DNA of 64,000 nucleotides from Actinoallomurus liliacearum (GCF_039542035.1 NZ_BAABHJ010000027.1:1-64000); one strand, 5' to 3'; shown: positions 14,726 through 23,577, counted from the stretch's first letter. Translations and numbers: made by a program. The notes: generated by a model not told the origin, from the sequence alone.

Positions 14726-15778
14726 TCAGCGGGGGTGGAGGCGGTCGCGTTGGGGGATGACGGTGTACTTCGGGTCGGAGGAGGAGATCATTCCGGCCTC
14801 GAAGACGCCGAAGCGTGTGAGCGCGGAGCCGGCGAGGAGGGCGGCGCCCGCTGCGGCTGAGACCCAGCGGCTGCGCCAGCCGAGGGCCGCCGCGACGGCA
14901 CCCGTGCCCGTCAGCGCCTCGGCCGCGCGCATGAGCACACGGGCCCGGCCGGTCTGGTACGCCTCGGCGACGACGCCCATCCGGGCCCGCATGAGGCGGG
15001 CCACCAGGAGTTCGGCGGCGCCGCCCGCCACGCCCAGCCGGCGGGCGGGGGACGTCTCCTCCAGCGGCGCGACCAGCAGGCCCAGCCCGCCTCCAGCGGC
15101 AGCGGCGGAGGACACGAACAGGTAGGGCAGCTCCCGATGCGCCTCGTGCCAGCCGGGCACGGCGGTGTCCGCGATGAGGACGCCGGTGTACGCGGCGACG
15201 GCCGGGCCGGCCACGGCGGCGGCCATCGCGCCCGCCGTGCCGATCCGTGGCAGCCGGCCGGTCGCGGCGGACACGGCGGCGACTCCGGCGGCCGGGGCGT
15301 ACGCGCTGAGCAGCCAGGAGCCGACGCTCATCGGCGAGGTCCACTTCAGCACCCGGAGCATGTTGACGAAGCGCCCGGGGCGGCCGAGGTCGTGCACGAG
15401 GGCGACCATGCTGACCGCGATCGCGCCGGCGGCGCCGATCCGGGCGCCGCGGGCCAGGTGAGGCCGGCCCGTCACCTGGGCGCCGGCGGCCAGCACCGAG
15501 GAACCACCGGCCAGACCGCCGAGGAACAGGTACCCCGCGATGTCGAGCGCCTTCCAGACGGGCTGCTTGAGCACCGGTCTGCCGTAGTAGGACGTGAACT
15601 CCGGCTCGGGCACCACCGCCCGTTCGCGGCGGCGACGGCGGCGAGGGCCGGCGGTGCCGGTGAGCGCGTCGCGCGCGTGGTCCTCCCCGCTCAGCGCGCG
15701 CCGCGCGCGTACCTCCTCATCGATCGCCTCCTGGCCGGCGGTCTCTTCGTCGTCCCGCCCCTGCGCCTCCTCGGTCAT
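14726..15778 (-). CDS. nrfD: NrfD/PsrC-type membrane subunit of the formate dehydrogenase
   Basis: A 350-residue polytopic membrane protein, the quinone-facing subunit of the complex. The ATG at 15778 overlaps the stop of the iron-sulfur subunit gene as ATGA, which fixes the start. Residues 1-65 are hydrophilic and Arg/Glu-rich (GPRRRRRRERAVV), then roughly eight hydrophobic segments start with ALDIAGYLFLGGLAGGSSVL. The GGSSVL and HDLGRPGRFVNMLRV stretches are typical of NrfD proteins. It replaces the cytochrome b gamma subunit found in E. coli formate dehydrogenase N, so electrons probably go to menaquinone without heme b. Last gene of the fdh operon. Confidence 0.9.
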   Translation of the reverse strand: MTEEAQGRDDEETAGQEAIDEEVRARRALSGEDHARDALTGTAGPRRRRRRERAVVPEPEFTSYYGRPVLKQPVWKALDIAGYLFLGGLAGGSSVLAAGAQVTGRPHLARGARIGAAGAIAVSMVALVHDLGRPGRFVNMLRVLKWTSPMSVGSWLLSAYAPAAGVAAVSAATGRLPRIGTAGAMAAAVAGPAVAAYTGVLIADTAVPGWHEAHRELPYLFVSSAAAAGGGLGLLVAPLEETSPARRLGVAGGAAELLVARLMRARMGVVAEAYQTGRARVLMRAAEALTGTGAVAAALGWRSRWVSAAAGAALLAGSALTRFGVFEAGMISSSDPKYTVIPQRDRLHPR

Positions 15779-16638
15779 CGCGACCTCCCCGCGAATGCCA
15801 GCAGGCCGGCGCCGAGCAGGCCCGCGGCGGCGACCGCGGCGTGGCGCCACATGGCCGGCAGGTCGCGGGTCGTGGCGATCGGGTCGGGGGGCAGGCCGTA
15901 CACCTCGGGGTCGTCGAGGAGGAGGAAGAAGGCGCCCGCTCCCCCGATCCCGTCGTCGGTGTCCGCGAGGTAGAGGTGGGCGTCGTCGACGCCCGCGTCG
16001 TTCAGCGTGGCGACCCGTGCCGCCGCGCGTTCGCGCAGCTCGTCCAGGGGCCCGTACTGGATCGAGTCGGTCGGGCAGGCCTTGGCGCACGCGGGTTCCA
16101 GGCCGTCGCCGATCCGGTCGTAGCACAGCGTGCACTTCCAGGCCCGTCCGTCGTCCTTGCGCTGGTCGATCACGCCGAAGGGACAGGCCGGGATGCAGTA
16201 GCCGCAGCCGTTGCAGACGTCGGACTGGACGACGACGGTGCCGAACTCGGTACGGAACAGCGCGCCGGTCGGGCACACGTCCAGGCAGGCGGCCACCGTG
16301 CAGTGCTTGCACACGTCACTGGACATCAGCCAGCGCAGGTCACCGCCCTCCCCCGGCGTCATCGGGGTCATCGGCGCCGCCTCGGGCGGGGTGCTCAGCG
16401 GGGGCACCGGGCCGGTGTGGTCCACCCCCGGCTCCTGCCGGGCCAGCGGCTTACGCTGCTCGATGAAGGCGACGTGCCGCCAAGTGTCGGCGCCGAGCTT
16501 CTCGGTGTTGTCGTAGGACATCCCGGTGAAGTTGAGGCCGTCCTCCGGTAGGCCGTTCCACTCCTTGCAGGCCACCTCGCATGCCTTGCAGCCGATGCAC
16601 ACCGAGGTGTCGGTGAAGAAGCCCATGCGCTGCGCCAT
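15775..16638 (-). CDS. fdhB: Formate dehydrogenase iron-sulfur subunit
   Basis: A 287-residue ferredoxin-like subunit carrying four cysteine clusters for 4Fe-4S centres: CIGCKACEVACKEWNG near residue 16, CKHCTVAACLDVCP near 108, CNGCGYCIPACP near 141 and CTLCYDRIGDGLEPACAKAC near 167. A single hydrophobic helix near the C-terminus (HAAVAAAGLLGAGLLAFAG) anchors it, as in FdnH/HybA proteins. It passes electrons from the selenomolybdoenzyme to the NrfD subunit. It begins two bases before the stop of fdhA and its stop overlaps nrfD, so all three genes are coupled. No signal peptide is present, as expected for this subunit class. Confidence 0.93.
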   Translation of the reverse strand: MAQRMGFFTDTSVCIGCKACEVACKEWNGLPEDGLNFTGMSYDNTEKLGADTWRHVAFIEQRKPLARQEPGVDHTGPVPPLSTPPEAAPMTPMTPGEGGDLRWLMSSDVCKHCTVAACLDVCPTGALFRTEFGTVVVQSDVCNGCGYCIPACPFGVIDQRKDDGRAWKCTLCYDRIGDGLEPACAKACPTDSIQYGPLDELRERAAARVATLNDAGVDDAHLYLADTDDGIGGAGAFFLLLDDPEVYGLPPDPIATTRDLPAMWRHAAVAAAGLLGAGLLAFAGRSR

Positions 16639-16639
16639 G

Positions 16640-19600
16640 TCAGATCTCCATGCCGGTCCGCTCGGTGATGCCCGCCCGCCGCCGGTACTCCCGGACCAGC
16701 TCCAGCGCCGCCGGTCCGCGCGGCCGCCGTCCGGGGCGAATGTCGCAGGCCATCGCCTTGACCTCCTGGATGTGGATGTTCGGGTCGAGGGCGAGGTGGG
16801 CCAGTTCGTTGGCCGAGTCGCCCCGGCTGTAGCCGTTCCTCCCCCAGTGGTACGGCAGGCCGATCTGGTGCAGTCGCCTCCCCTCCACGACCAGCGGGGT
16901 CATCCGCTCGGTGACCAGCACCCGGGCCTCGATGACGGCGCGCGCCGAGACGATGGTGGCCCAGCCGAGGTGGGTCAGGCCGCGCTCGGCCGCGAGTTCC
17001 GGGGAGATCTCGCAGAAGAACTCCGGCTGCAGCTCGGCGAGGTACGGCAGCCAGCGGGACATTCCGCCGACGGTGTGGTGCTCGGTGAGGCGGTAGGTCG
17101 TGGTGACGTAGGGGAAGACCTCCGATCCCGGCTTGCCGTCGCTGGGCTGGTACCGGTTGAGCGGATGCTCGATGAGCTCTCGGGCCGGGTTGCGCCCGTA
17201 CTTGTAGAGCAGGTTGTCGGACGGCGACTCCTGGGGCTCGTAGTGCGTGGGCAGCGGGCCGTCGACGATGCCGGCCGGCGCGTACAGCCACGCCCTGCCG
17301 TCCGCCTGCATGATGAACGCGTCGGTGCCCGAGAGCGCGTCCGGGCCTGTGGCGTCCGGCGGCGGCCGGTAGTCCGGGGGCCGGGTCGGCGGGAAGTCGG
17401 GCGTGTCAGGGCCCGTCCAGCGCCGGGCCTCCGGGTCCCACCGCACGTACGCCTTGCGGTCGCTCCAGGGCCGGCCGTCGGGGTCGGCGGACGCGCGGTT
17501 GTACAGGATCCGCCGGTTCGCCGGCCAGGCCCAGCCCCATTCCGGCGCCACGTGGTCCTGCTCCCAGCCGGGTTTGCGGCGGGCGGCCTGGTTGACGCCG
17601 TCGGCGTAGACGCCGCAGTAGATCCAGCAGCCGCAGGACGTGGAACCGTCGTCGCGGAGCTCCTCGTAGGAGCCCAGGTGCCGCCCGTCCGGCCCGAACC
17701 CGTTGATCTCGGCCAGCACGGCCTCCGCGGACGGCTCGCTCTGCGTGCCCTCGGTCGGGTAGTCCCAGGTCAGGTGCTTGATCGGCAGGTCCATCGGGTC
17801 GTCGGAGTCCGCCAGCCTCTCCCGGATCAGCCGGCCGAGGTGGTACACGAACCACAGGTCGCTGCGGGCCTCCCCGGCGGGCTCGACGGCCTGCTCCCGC
17901 CACTGCAGCAGGCGGTCGGTGTTGGTGAAGCTGCCCGACTTCTCGGTGTGCGCCGCGGCGGGCAGGAAGAAGACCTCCGTGCGGATGTCCTCGGTGCGCA
18001 TCTCCTCCGTCTCGATCTCCGGGCCGTCCTTCCACCAGGTCGCGCTCTCGATCAGGGAGAAGTCGCGGACCACCAGCCAGTCGAGATTGGCCATACCCGT
18101 GCGCTGGTACCGCGAGTTGGACGAGCCGGCGGCCGGGTTCTCGCCCATCAGCAGGTACCCCTTGCAGACGCCCTCCATCTGCCGCAGGACGGTGTGGTAC
18201 GTGCTGTGGTTGCCGGTCAGCCGGGGCAGGTAGTCGAAGCAGAAGTCGTTGTCGCGGGTCGCGTGCTCGCCCCACCAAGCCTTCAGCAGGCTGACCATGT
18301 AGGCGGACATGTTGCCCCAATAGCCCTTGCCGGCGGCCTCGTCCTCGAGGTAGGCCGCGAGCCCGGCGTTCTGCCTCAGATGCGGCATGGGGATGTACGC
18401 GGGCAGCAGGTCGAACAGCGCGGGGATGTCGGTGGAGCCCTGGATGTTGGCGTGCCCGCGCAGCGCGAGGATGCCACCGCCGGGACGTCCGATGTTGCCC
18501 AGGAGCGACTGCAGGATCGAGGCGGCGCGGATGTTCTGCACGCCGGTCGTGTGCTGCGTCCAGCCGACCGCGTACGCGATGGCCGTCGTACGGTCGGGGC
18601 CGGAGTTGTCGGTGATGAGCTCGCAGACCCGGTCGAACGACTCCCGGGGGACGCCGCAGATCTGCTCGACGATCTCCGGCGTGTACCGCGCGAAGTGCCG
18701 TTTGAGGATCTGGAAGACGCACCGTGGGTGCTGCAGCGTCTCGTCGGTGTGGATCTCACCGGAGACCTCTGGACCGCCGGAACCATGCGCCTCGACGCGC
18801 GCGGTCTCGGTCAGCAGCAGGAGCTCCTCGTCGACCTCGCCGGCGGGCGCGGGCATCTCGCTTCCCGCGTACTGCCAGCTGCGGGGGTCGTACTTCCGGT
18901 GCTGCTCGTCGAAGCCAGAGAAGAGACCGTCGAGGTCCTCGGTGTCCCGGAACTCCTCTCGGACGATCGTCGCCGCGTTGGTGTAGGCGAGGACGTACTC
19001 GCGGAAGTACTTCTCGTTGTCCAGGACGTAGCGGATCAGCCCGCCGAGGAAGGCGATGTCCGTGCCGGCGCGGATCGGCACGTGCAGGTCGGCCAGCGCG
19101 CTGGTCCGGGTGAAGCGCGGGTCGACGTGGATCACGACCGCGCCCCGGGCCTTGGCCTCCATCACCCACTGGAACCCGACCGGGTGACATTCGGCCATGT
19201 TCGAGCCCTGGATGAGGATGCAGTCGGCGTTCCGGAGGTCCCGCTGGAACGTCGTGGCGCCGCCGCGGCCGAAGCTGGTCCCCAGACCGGGGACGGTCGC
19301 GGAGTGTCAAATACGGGCCTGGTTCTCGATCTGCAGCGCTCCGAGCGCGGTCCACAGCTTCTTCAGGAGGTAGTTCTCCTCGTTGTCCAGCGTCGCTCCG
19401 CCCAGGCTCGCGATGCCCAGCGTGTGCCGCACGTTCCGGCCCTCGTGCTCCCAGACCCAACCGTCCCGGCGGGCGGCGATCATCCGGTCGGCGATCATGT
19501 CCATCGCCCGGTCGAGCGGAAGCCGCTCCCAATCGGTCCCGTACGGCCTCCGGTACAGGACCTCGTGCATCCGCGAGGAGCCGGTGGTGAGCTGCAGGCT

Positions 19601-19867
19601 GGCCGACCCCTTGGGGCAGAGCCGGCCACGGGAGATCGGCGACTTCGGGTCGCCCTCGATCTGGATGACCTGCTCGTCCTTGACGTAGACCTTCTGGGCG
19701 CAGCCGACCGCGCAGTACGGGCAGACGGAGTTGACCACCTTGTCCGCGTCGCGGATCCGGGGGCGCAGCCGGGCGGTGCGCCGGCTCTTCGCCGCGTCGC
19801 CCCGTGGATCGCCGCCTCTGAGCTGGCGGAGGACCGGCCATGACGCGACCAGCTCGCGCAAGGTCAT
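16640..19867 (-). CDS. fdhA: Formate dehydrogenase catalytic subunit, selenocysteine-containing (TGA recoded)
   Basis: Read through one in-frame TGA (19307-19309), this is a 1075-residue molybdopterin formate dehydrogenase of the FdnG type. Cys49, Cys52, Cys56 and Cys84 bind the N-terminal 4Fe-4S cluster. The TGA is codon 187, inside NQARI-[Sec]-HSATVPGLGTSFGRGG, exactly where formate dehydrogenases carry Sec or Cys followed by the conserved His. Past the TGA the same frame continues with the NADCILIQGSNMAECHP motif to the normal C-terminus. The N-terminus shows no Tat twin-arginine signal with hydrophobic core, so the enzyme may face the cytoplasm. It oxidises formate to CO2 with fdhB and nrfD. 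The selenocysteine machinery must be encoded elsewhere. Confidence 0.93.
19278..19309 (-). promoter_or_regulatory. SECIS element of fdhA
   Basis: Starting from the U of the UGA (base 19309), positions 16-32 read GUCCCC-GGUCU-GGGGAC, a perfect stem with a five-base loop. The loop GGUCU is identical to that of E. coli fdhF as I remember it, with G23 and U24, the bases contacted by SelB, and U17 at the same offsets. The stem lies wholly inside the coding sequence, as bacterial SECIS elements do. Confidence 0.88.
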
Positions 19868-19940
19868 GTCACCCGCCTGCCCGCGGCCGGTCCCGTTGAT
19901 TCGTCCCTTTACCGGACGAGGCCCCGCCCCAGAGCGGATC

Positions 19941-19988
19941 GTTACCGCGCAAAGGAGTCACCGCGCAATGGAGTCACCGCGCACGTCA
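19941..19988. repeat. Three 16-bp tandem repeats upstream of fdhA
   Basis: Units begin at 19941, 19957 and 19973: GTTACCGCGCAAAGGA, GTCACCGCGCAATGGA and GTCACCGCGCACGTCA. They share GTYACCGCGCA at a strict 16-bp period. The array lies 74 bases upstream of the fdhA start and 50 bases from the stop of the deacetylase gene. The regular spacing suggests an operator for a multimeric regulator of the formate dehydrogenase operon, but no factor can be named. Confidence 0.6.
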
Positions 19989-20038
19989 CAGCATCACCTC
20001 ACCGTGCCGCGTCACGGCGTCGCCCCCGCGCCGCGTTC

Positions 20039-20845
20039 TCACAGTGCCACGAACGTCAGGCCGCGCTGTTTGAGGGCCGGGAGCACGGTCCGCAGCGCCT
20101 GGATCGTCTCCGAACGGTCCCCGCCGCCATCGTGGCACAGGATGATGTCGCCGGCCTTGCTGCCGAGCATGCTCCTGGTGATCGACGTCGTGCCGGGACG
20201 CGCCCAGTCGCGCGGATCGACCTCCCAGTCGATGCAGATCATCCCGTGCTCCGCCGCGGTGTCCATCACCTGGGCGGACCAGTTGCCCCCGGGGGCGCGG
20301 AAGTACCTCGGAGCCACGCCCGAGGCCTGCGCGATACGGTCGTGCGCGCCGCCGATCTCCTCCTTGATCTGGCCGGCGCCGAGCCCCGGCAGGTTCAGCG
20401 GGTGGGTGACGGTGTGATCGCAGACCTGGTGCCCGGCGGCCACGATCCGCTCGACCAGCTTCGGATACTCCGCGACCTCGCCCGCGATCAGGGAGAACGT
20501 CGCCGGCACCTGGTGTTCGGCGAGCAGATCCAGCATCATCGGCGTCCAGCGCGGGTGGGGACCGTCATCGATGGTCAGCGCCACGGTGTTCGGCGGAGCG
20601 GCCGGCGTCAGGTCGCGCAGACTGTGCACCGGCCTGCGCAGCGCCCGCGGCGATCCGTGCGCGTAGCCGGGATCGCGTCGCGGCGGACGCCCGGCCGCGG
20701 ACGGACGCGTGTGCGGCGCGGGCTTCTTCCCGGGCCGCGCGTCCGGCCGTACCAGCCGGATCAGCTCGGGGACGCCGCCCGCCGCCAACCCCGCACCGGC
20801 GACGGTGGCTGCCAGCAGGGCTTGACGCCTGGTCGGTCTACGCAT
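20039..20845 (-). CDS. Exported polysaccharide deacetylase (NodB fold) with Tat signal
   Basis: A 268-residue carbohydrate esterase 4 protein. The ATG at 20845, behind GGAGG, gives MRRPTRRQALLAATVAGAGL, a twin-arginine signal with a short hydrophobic core. The catalytic part has all main motifs: TIDDGPHP (catalytic and metal Asp), HTVTHP (metal-binding His pair), YFRAPGG (motif 3) and the late DIILCHDGGG. It should remove N-acetyl groups from peptidoglycan, chitin or a similar glycan outside the membrane. Directly divergent is tatA, a component of the very pathway its signal needs. Confidence 0.9.
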   Translation of the reverse strand: MRRPTRRQALLAATVAGAGLAAGGVPELIRLVRPDARPGKKPAPHTRPSAAGRPPRRDPGYAHGSPRALRRPVHSLRDLTPAAPPNTVALTIDDGPHPRWTPMMLDLLAEHQVPATFSLIAGEVAEYPKLVERIVAAGHQVCDHTVTHPLNLPGLGAGQIKEEIGGAHDRIAQASGVAPRYFRAPGGNWSAQVMDTAAEHGMICIDWEVDPRDWARPGTTSITRSMLGSKAGDIILCHDGGGDRSETIQALRTVLPALKQRGLTFVAL

Positions 20846-21010
20846 GCCTCCTCCATCCGCCGATTCCGTCGTGTACGTACCCATCACACCGTCAACAGGC
20901 GTCAAATCGGATCTAGCGGGCGACTCAAGCTTCGACGGACGCGACAGTACGATGGGGATACGAAACCAAGCGTGTTGTGACCCGGCGTCCTGGTCAGTGA
21001 GGAGAGGGCG

Positions 21011-21307
21011 ATGGGCGAGTTGTCCATATGGCACTGGCTGATAGTGCTCGCGGTGGTCATCCTGTTGTTCGGATCCACCAAGCTGCCGCAGGCCGCGCGG
21101 TCGCTGGGGCGGTCGATGCGCATCTTCAAGTCCGAGACCAAGGGCTTGATGACCGATGACGAGGAACCGGAGTCCGCGCGGGGGCTGCGGGAGGAGGCCG
21201 CGCGGCTGCGGGAGGAGGCGGCCCGCCTGGAGAGCCAGGCCGAGCGGCCGCAGGAGCTTCCGGCCCCGGACCGCGACGCCCCGCGCGGCGGAGACCGGAA
21301 ACCCTGA
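21011..21307 (+). CDS. tatA: Sec-independent protein translocase TatA
   Basis: A 98-residue TatA. The single N-terminal membrane helix (IWHWLIVLAVVILLFG) is followed by the hinge and amphipathic helix (STKLPQAARSLGRSMRIFKS) and an acidic to mixed-charge tail with a repeated EEAARLREEAARLE helix. Ribosome site GGAGAGGG precedes the ATG. TatA forms the size-adjusting pore for folded proteins carrying twin-arginine signals. tatC and tatB are not in the window, so this is either the main tatA placed alone, as is frequent in actinomycetes, or an extra copy. Confidence 0.93.
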   Translation: MGELSIWHWLIVLAVVILLFGSTKLPQAARSLGRSMRIFKSETKGLMTDDEEPESARGLREEAARLREEAARLESQAERPQELPAPDRDAPRGGDRKP

Positions 21308-21322
21308 CCCGCGCCTGCGTTC

Positions 21323-21760
21323 CTAATCGGCCAGCCACGGATACCGGGCGGTGTCCGCGTCCGCGTAGTCGGGGTCGAGGTAGACGAACAGCCGCTGGAT
21401 CTTGAAGTCGCGGATCTCGAAGACGTCGCACCAGCGGCCGGCGTGGGTGACGCCGGCCCGCCACTGCGCGCCGGACGCCGTACGCCCGGAAGAGGTGCCC
21501 TCGACGACCAGCAGGTCGCCGTTGTAGGCGAAGTTGAGATAGGCGTAGTCGTGCTCGATCGCGGCGAGGATGCCGCCGACGTCGGCGAACAGCCGCTTGA
21601 TCTCCTTCATGCCGGTCGCGACGCCCCACTTGGGGAAGTAGACCTGCGCGTCGTCGGCGAACAGGTCGAAGAAGTCGTCGCCGCGGTCGAGGCGCTTGAG
21701 GTACTCCAGCGCCACCGCCTTGCGCTGTTCATCGGTCATCGTCTGAGCGCTCAGCGCCAT
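21323..21760 (-). CDS. SnoaL-like/NTF2-fold protein
   Basis: A 145-residue small alpha/beta barrel protein. The N-terminal helix (MTDEQRKAVALEYLKRLDRG) and DDFFDLFADDAQVYFPKWG are the standard opening of SnoaL-like and nuclear transport factor 2 domains, which form a cone-shaped pocket. Start at the ATG at 21760 follows AGGAG at seven bases. Members range from polyketide cyclases and isomerases to ligand-binding proteins without known reaction, and none of the catalytic residues of a named family can be assigned here. It is convergent with tatA, 15 bases apart. Confidence 0.8.
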   Translation of the reverse strand: MALSAQTMTDEQRKAVALEYLKRLDRGDDFFDLFADDAQVYFPKWGVATGMKEIKRLFADVGGILAAIEHDYAYLNFAYNGDLLVVEGTSSGRTASGAQWRAGVTHAGRWCDVFEIRDFKIQRLFVYLDPDYADADTARYPWLAD

Positions 21761-21850
21761 TCGTCTTCTCCTAACGCTTCCCCGCCGTCCGGCCGGGAGG
21801 GGTGGATTCGAGCCTTCCTGCGGTCGATCTGCGTCGGAGGCGATCCCGTT

Positions 21851-21950
21851 ACCCGGCCGGCGTGGTTCGCCGCGAATCCCGGCCGGCGTGGCCGCTTCGC
21901 CGCGGAGCCCGGCCGGCGTGGCCGTTTCGCCGCGGAGCCCGCTAGGCGGG
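21851..21950. repeat. 30-bp tandem repeat block
   Basis: Two nearly identical 30-bp units lie at 21875-21904 and 21905-21934 (core CCCGGCCGGCGTGGCCG, then TTCGCCGCG). A shortened unit precedes them (21851-21874) and a degenerate start follows (21935-21950). The block fills the gap between the SnoaL gene start and the stop of the monooxygenase gene. Each core contains the CCGGCCGG palindrome, so it could fold into stacked hairpins and act as a terminator for the monooxygenase. Confidence 0.65.
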
Positions 21951-21953
21951 AGG

Positions 21954-23441
21954 TCAGCCGGCGCGGCGGCCGGCCGTGGAGGCGGCGGGCCGGCGGGAGA
22001 ACCGCAGGGCGCCGTCGTCGATGGCGCGATACCGAAAGGTGATCAAGTCGTGCGCGTAGCTCATGCCGAGCCGCCATGGGGCCCGCGAGCCCGCCTTGGG
22101 GAACTCGTCGACGGAGCGCAGCACGTAACCGGACTGGAAGTCCAGAAGGGGGCGTGGGGTGACCGTCGGATCGTCGTTGCGCGGCACGCACTGGTCATAG
22201 CCGTGGGCGTCGAGGTGCCGCAGCAACCGGACGACGTACTCGCTGACGAGGTCGGCCTTGAGGGTCCAGGAGGCGTTCGTGTAGCCGATGGTGAAGACGA
22301 AGTTCGGCACGCCGCTGAGCATCATGCCCTTGTAGGTCATCGTCTCCGGCAGCCTGACCTCGCGGCCGTCGACGGCGAGCCGTACGCCGCCGAAGGCCAG
22401 CAGCCGCAGACCCGTGGCGGTGACGACGACGTCCGCGTCCAGCTCGGCGCCCGATTCCAGGCGAAGCCCCGTCCGGGTGAACTCCGTGATCCGGTCGGTG
22501 ACCACCGAGGCGCGCCCGCGACGGATGGCCCGGAACAGGTCGCCGTCGGGGACGAAGCACATCCGCTGGTCCCAGGGCTGGTAGCGGGGCGTGAAGTGGG
22601 TGTCGACGTCGTAGCCCGGCGGCAGCCGCCGGAGCAGCCCCTTCCGGATCACCGACTTGACGAGCCGCGGACGGCGGCGGCTGAGCCGGTAGAGCAGCGT
22701 GATCACCACGACGTTCTTCCACCGCACGATCGGGTACGCGCGGCGGCTCCCGATCAGGCGCCGCAGCCTGTTAGCGATGGGATCCTCGGCCGGCAACGCC
22801 ATGATGTAGGTGGGCGAGCGCTGCAGCATCGTCACGTGCTCGGCCTGCTCGGCCATGGCCGGCACCAGCGTGACCGCGGTCGCGCCGCTGCCGATCACCA
22901 CGACCTTCTTGCCGGTGTAGTCGAGGTCCTCCGGCCAGTGCTGGGGGTGCACCACCGTGCCGCCGAACCGCTCCACGCCCGGGAACTCCGGCATGTGGCC
23001 GGCGTCGTAGCGGTAGTAGCCGCTACAGGAGTACAGGAAACCGCAGGTGAGCCGGACCGGCGCGCCGTCGTGCACGGCCTCGACCGTCCAGCGGGCCTCC
23101 TCGCTCGACCACTCCGCGGATACGACCCGGTGCCCGAAGCGGATGTGCCGGTCGGCCCCCGCCTCGGCGGCGGTGTCGCGGATGTAGCGCAGGATCGACG
23201 CCCCGTCCGCGATGGCCTTCGCCTGGCCCCAGGGCCGGAACCGGTAGCCGAGGGTGTGCATATCCGAGTCCGACCGGACGCCGGGGTACCGGAACAGGTC
23301 CCAGGTCCCGCCGATCGCGTCCCGTGCCTCCAGGATCCGGTACGTCTTGCCGGGAAACGCCTCCTGGAGGTGGTGGGCGGCACCGATGCCGGACAGCCCG
23401 GCACCGATGATCAGCACGTCGACGTGCTCGACCTCGGTCAT
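21954..23441 (-). CDS. EthA-like FAD-dependent Baeyer-Villiger monooxygenase
   Basis: A 495-residue flavin monooxygenase. Start is the ATG at 23441 behind GGAGG; the open frame extends further upstream without homology. Residue 10 onwards has the FAD Rossmann motif (DVLIIGAGLSGIGAAHHLQE), then GGTWDLFRYPGVRSDSD, a second Rossmann motif KKVVVIGSGATAVTLVPAMA for NADPH, and the Baeyer-Villiger fingerprint FGGTVVHPQHWPEDLDY. The last is typical of the EthA subgroup of M. tuberculosis, which oxidises ketones and activates ethionamide. Substrate here unknown. No obvious operon partner; the 30-bp repeat block lies at its 3' end. Confidence 0.9.
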   Translation of the reverse strand: MTEVEHVDVLIIGAGLSGIGAAHHLQEAFPGKTYRILEARDAIGGTWDLFRYPGVRSDSDMHTLGYRFRPWGQAKAIADGASILRYIRDTAAEAGADRHIRFGHRVVSAEWSSEEARWTVEAVHDGAPVRLTCGFLYSCSGYYRYDAGHMPEFPGVERFGGTVVHPQHWPEDLDYTGKKVVVIGSGATAVTLVPAMAEQAEHVTMLQRSPTYIMALPAEDPIANRLRRLIGSRRAYPIVRWKNVVVITLLYRLSRRRPRLVKSVIRKGLLRRLPPGYDVDTHFTPRYQPWDQRMCFVPDGDLFRAIRRGRASVVTDRITEFTRTGLRLESGAELDADVVVTATGLRLLAFGGVRLAVDGREVRLPETMTYKGMMLSGVPNFVFTIGYTNASWTLKADLVSEYVVRLLRHLDAHGYDQCVPRNDDPTVTPRPLLDFQSGYVLRSVDEFPKAGSRAPWRLGMSYAHDLITFRYRAIDDGALRFSRRPAASTAGRRAG

Positions 23442-23577
23442 TCCCGCTCCTCCCGTCCAGGGATACGACCCGCACGGTACGCCGATATATCCGAGTCTGC
23501 GACGTCCCGCCGACGGCGTGAGCCGTCGTGACAGGGACCGTTCCCTGCGGCCGTGGACCTCGACCGGCGCCGGAGGT

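Noticed and set aside
14726..16312. NrfD protein with a 178-residue N-terminal extension
   Set aside because: The ATG at 15778 overlaps the fdhB stop as ATGA, and the extension is an out-of-frame reading of fdhB.
19199..19309. Formate dehydrogenase alpha subunit as a pseudogene or two genes split by a stop codon
   Set aside because: The TGA is exactly at the Sec position, the frame and homology continue, and a SECIS-like stem-loop follows at the right distance.
19941..19988. Plasmid-type replication iterons
   Set aside because: No replication initiator gene is nearby, and the array stands in front of a metabolic operon; an operator is the simpler reading.
21851..21950. CRISPR array
   Set aside because: The repeats are directly tandem without spacers, and no cas genes are near.
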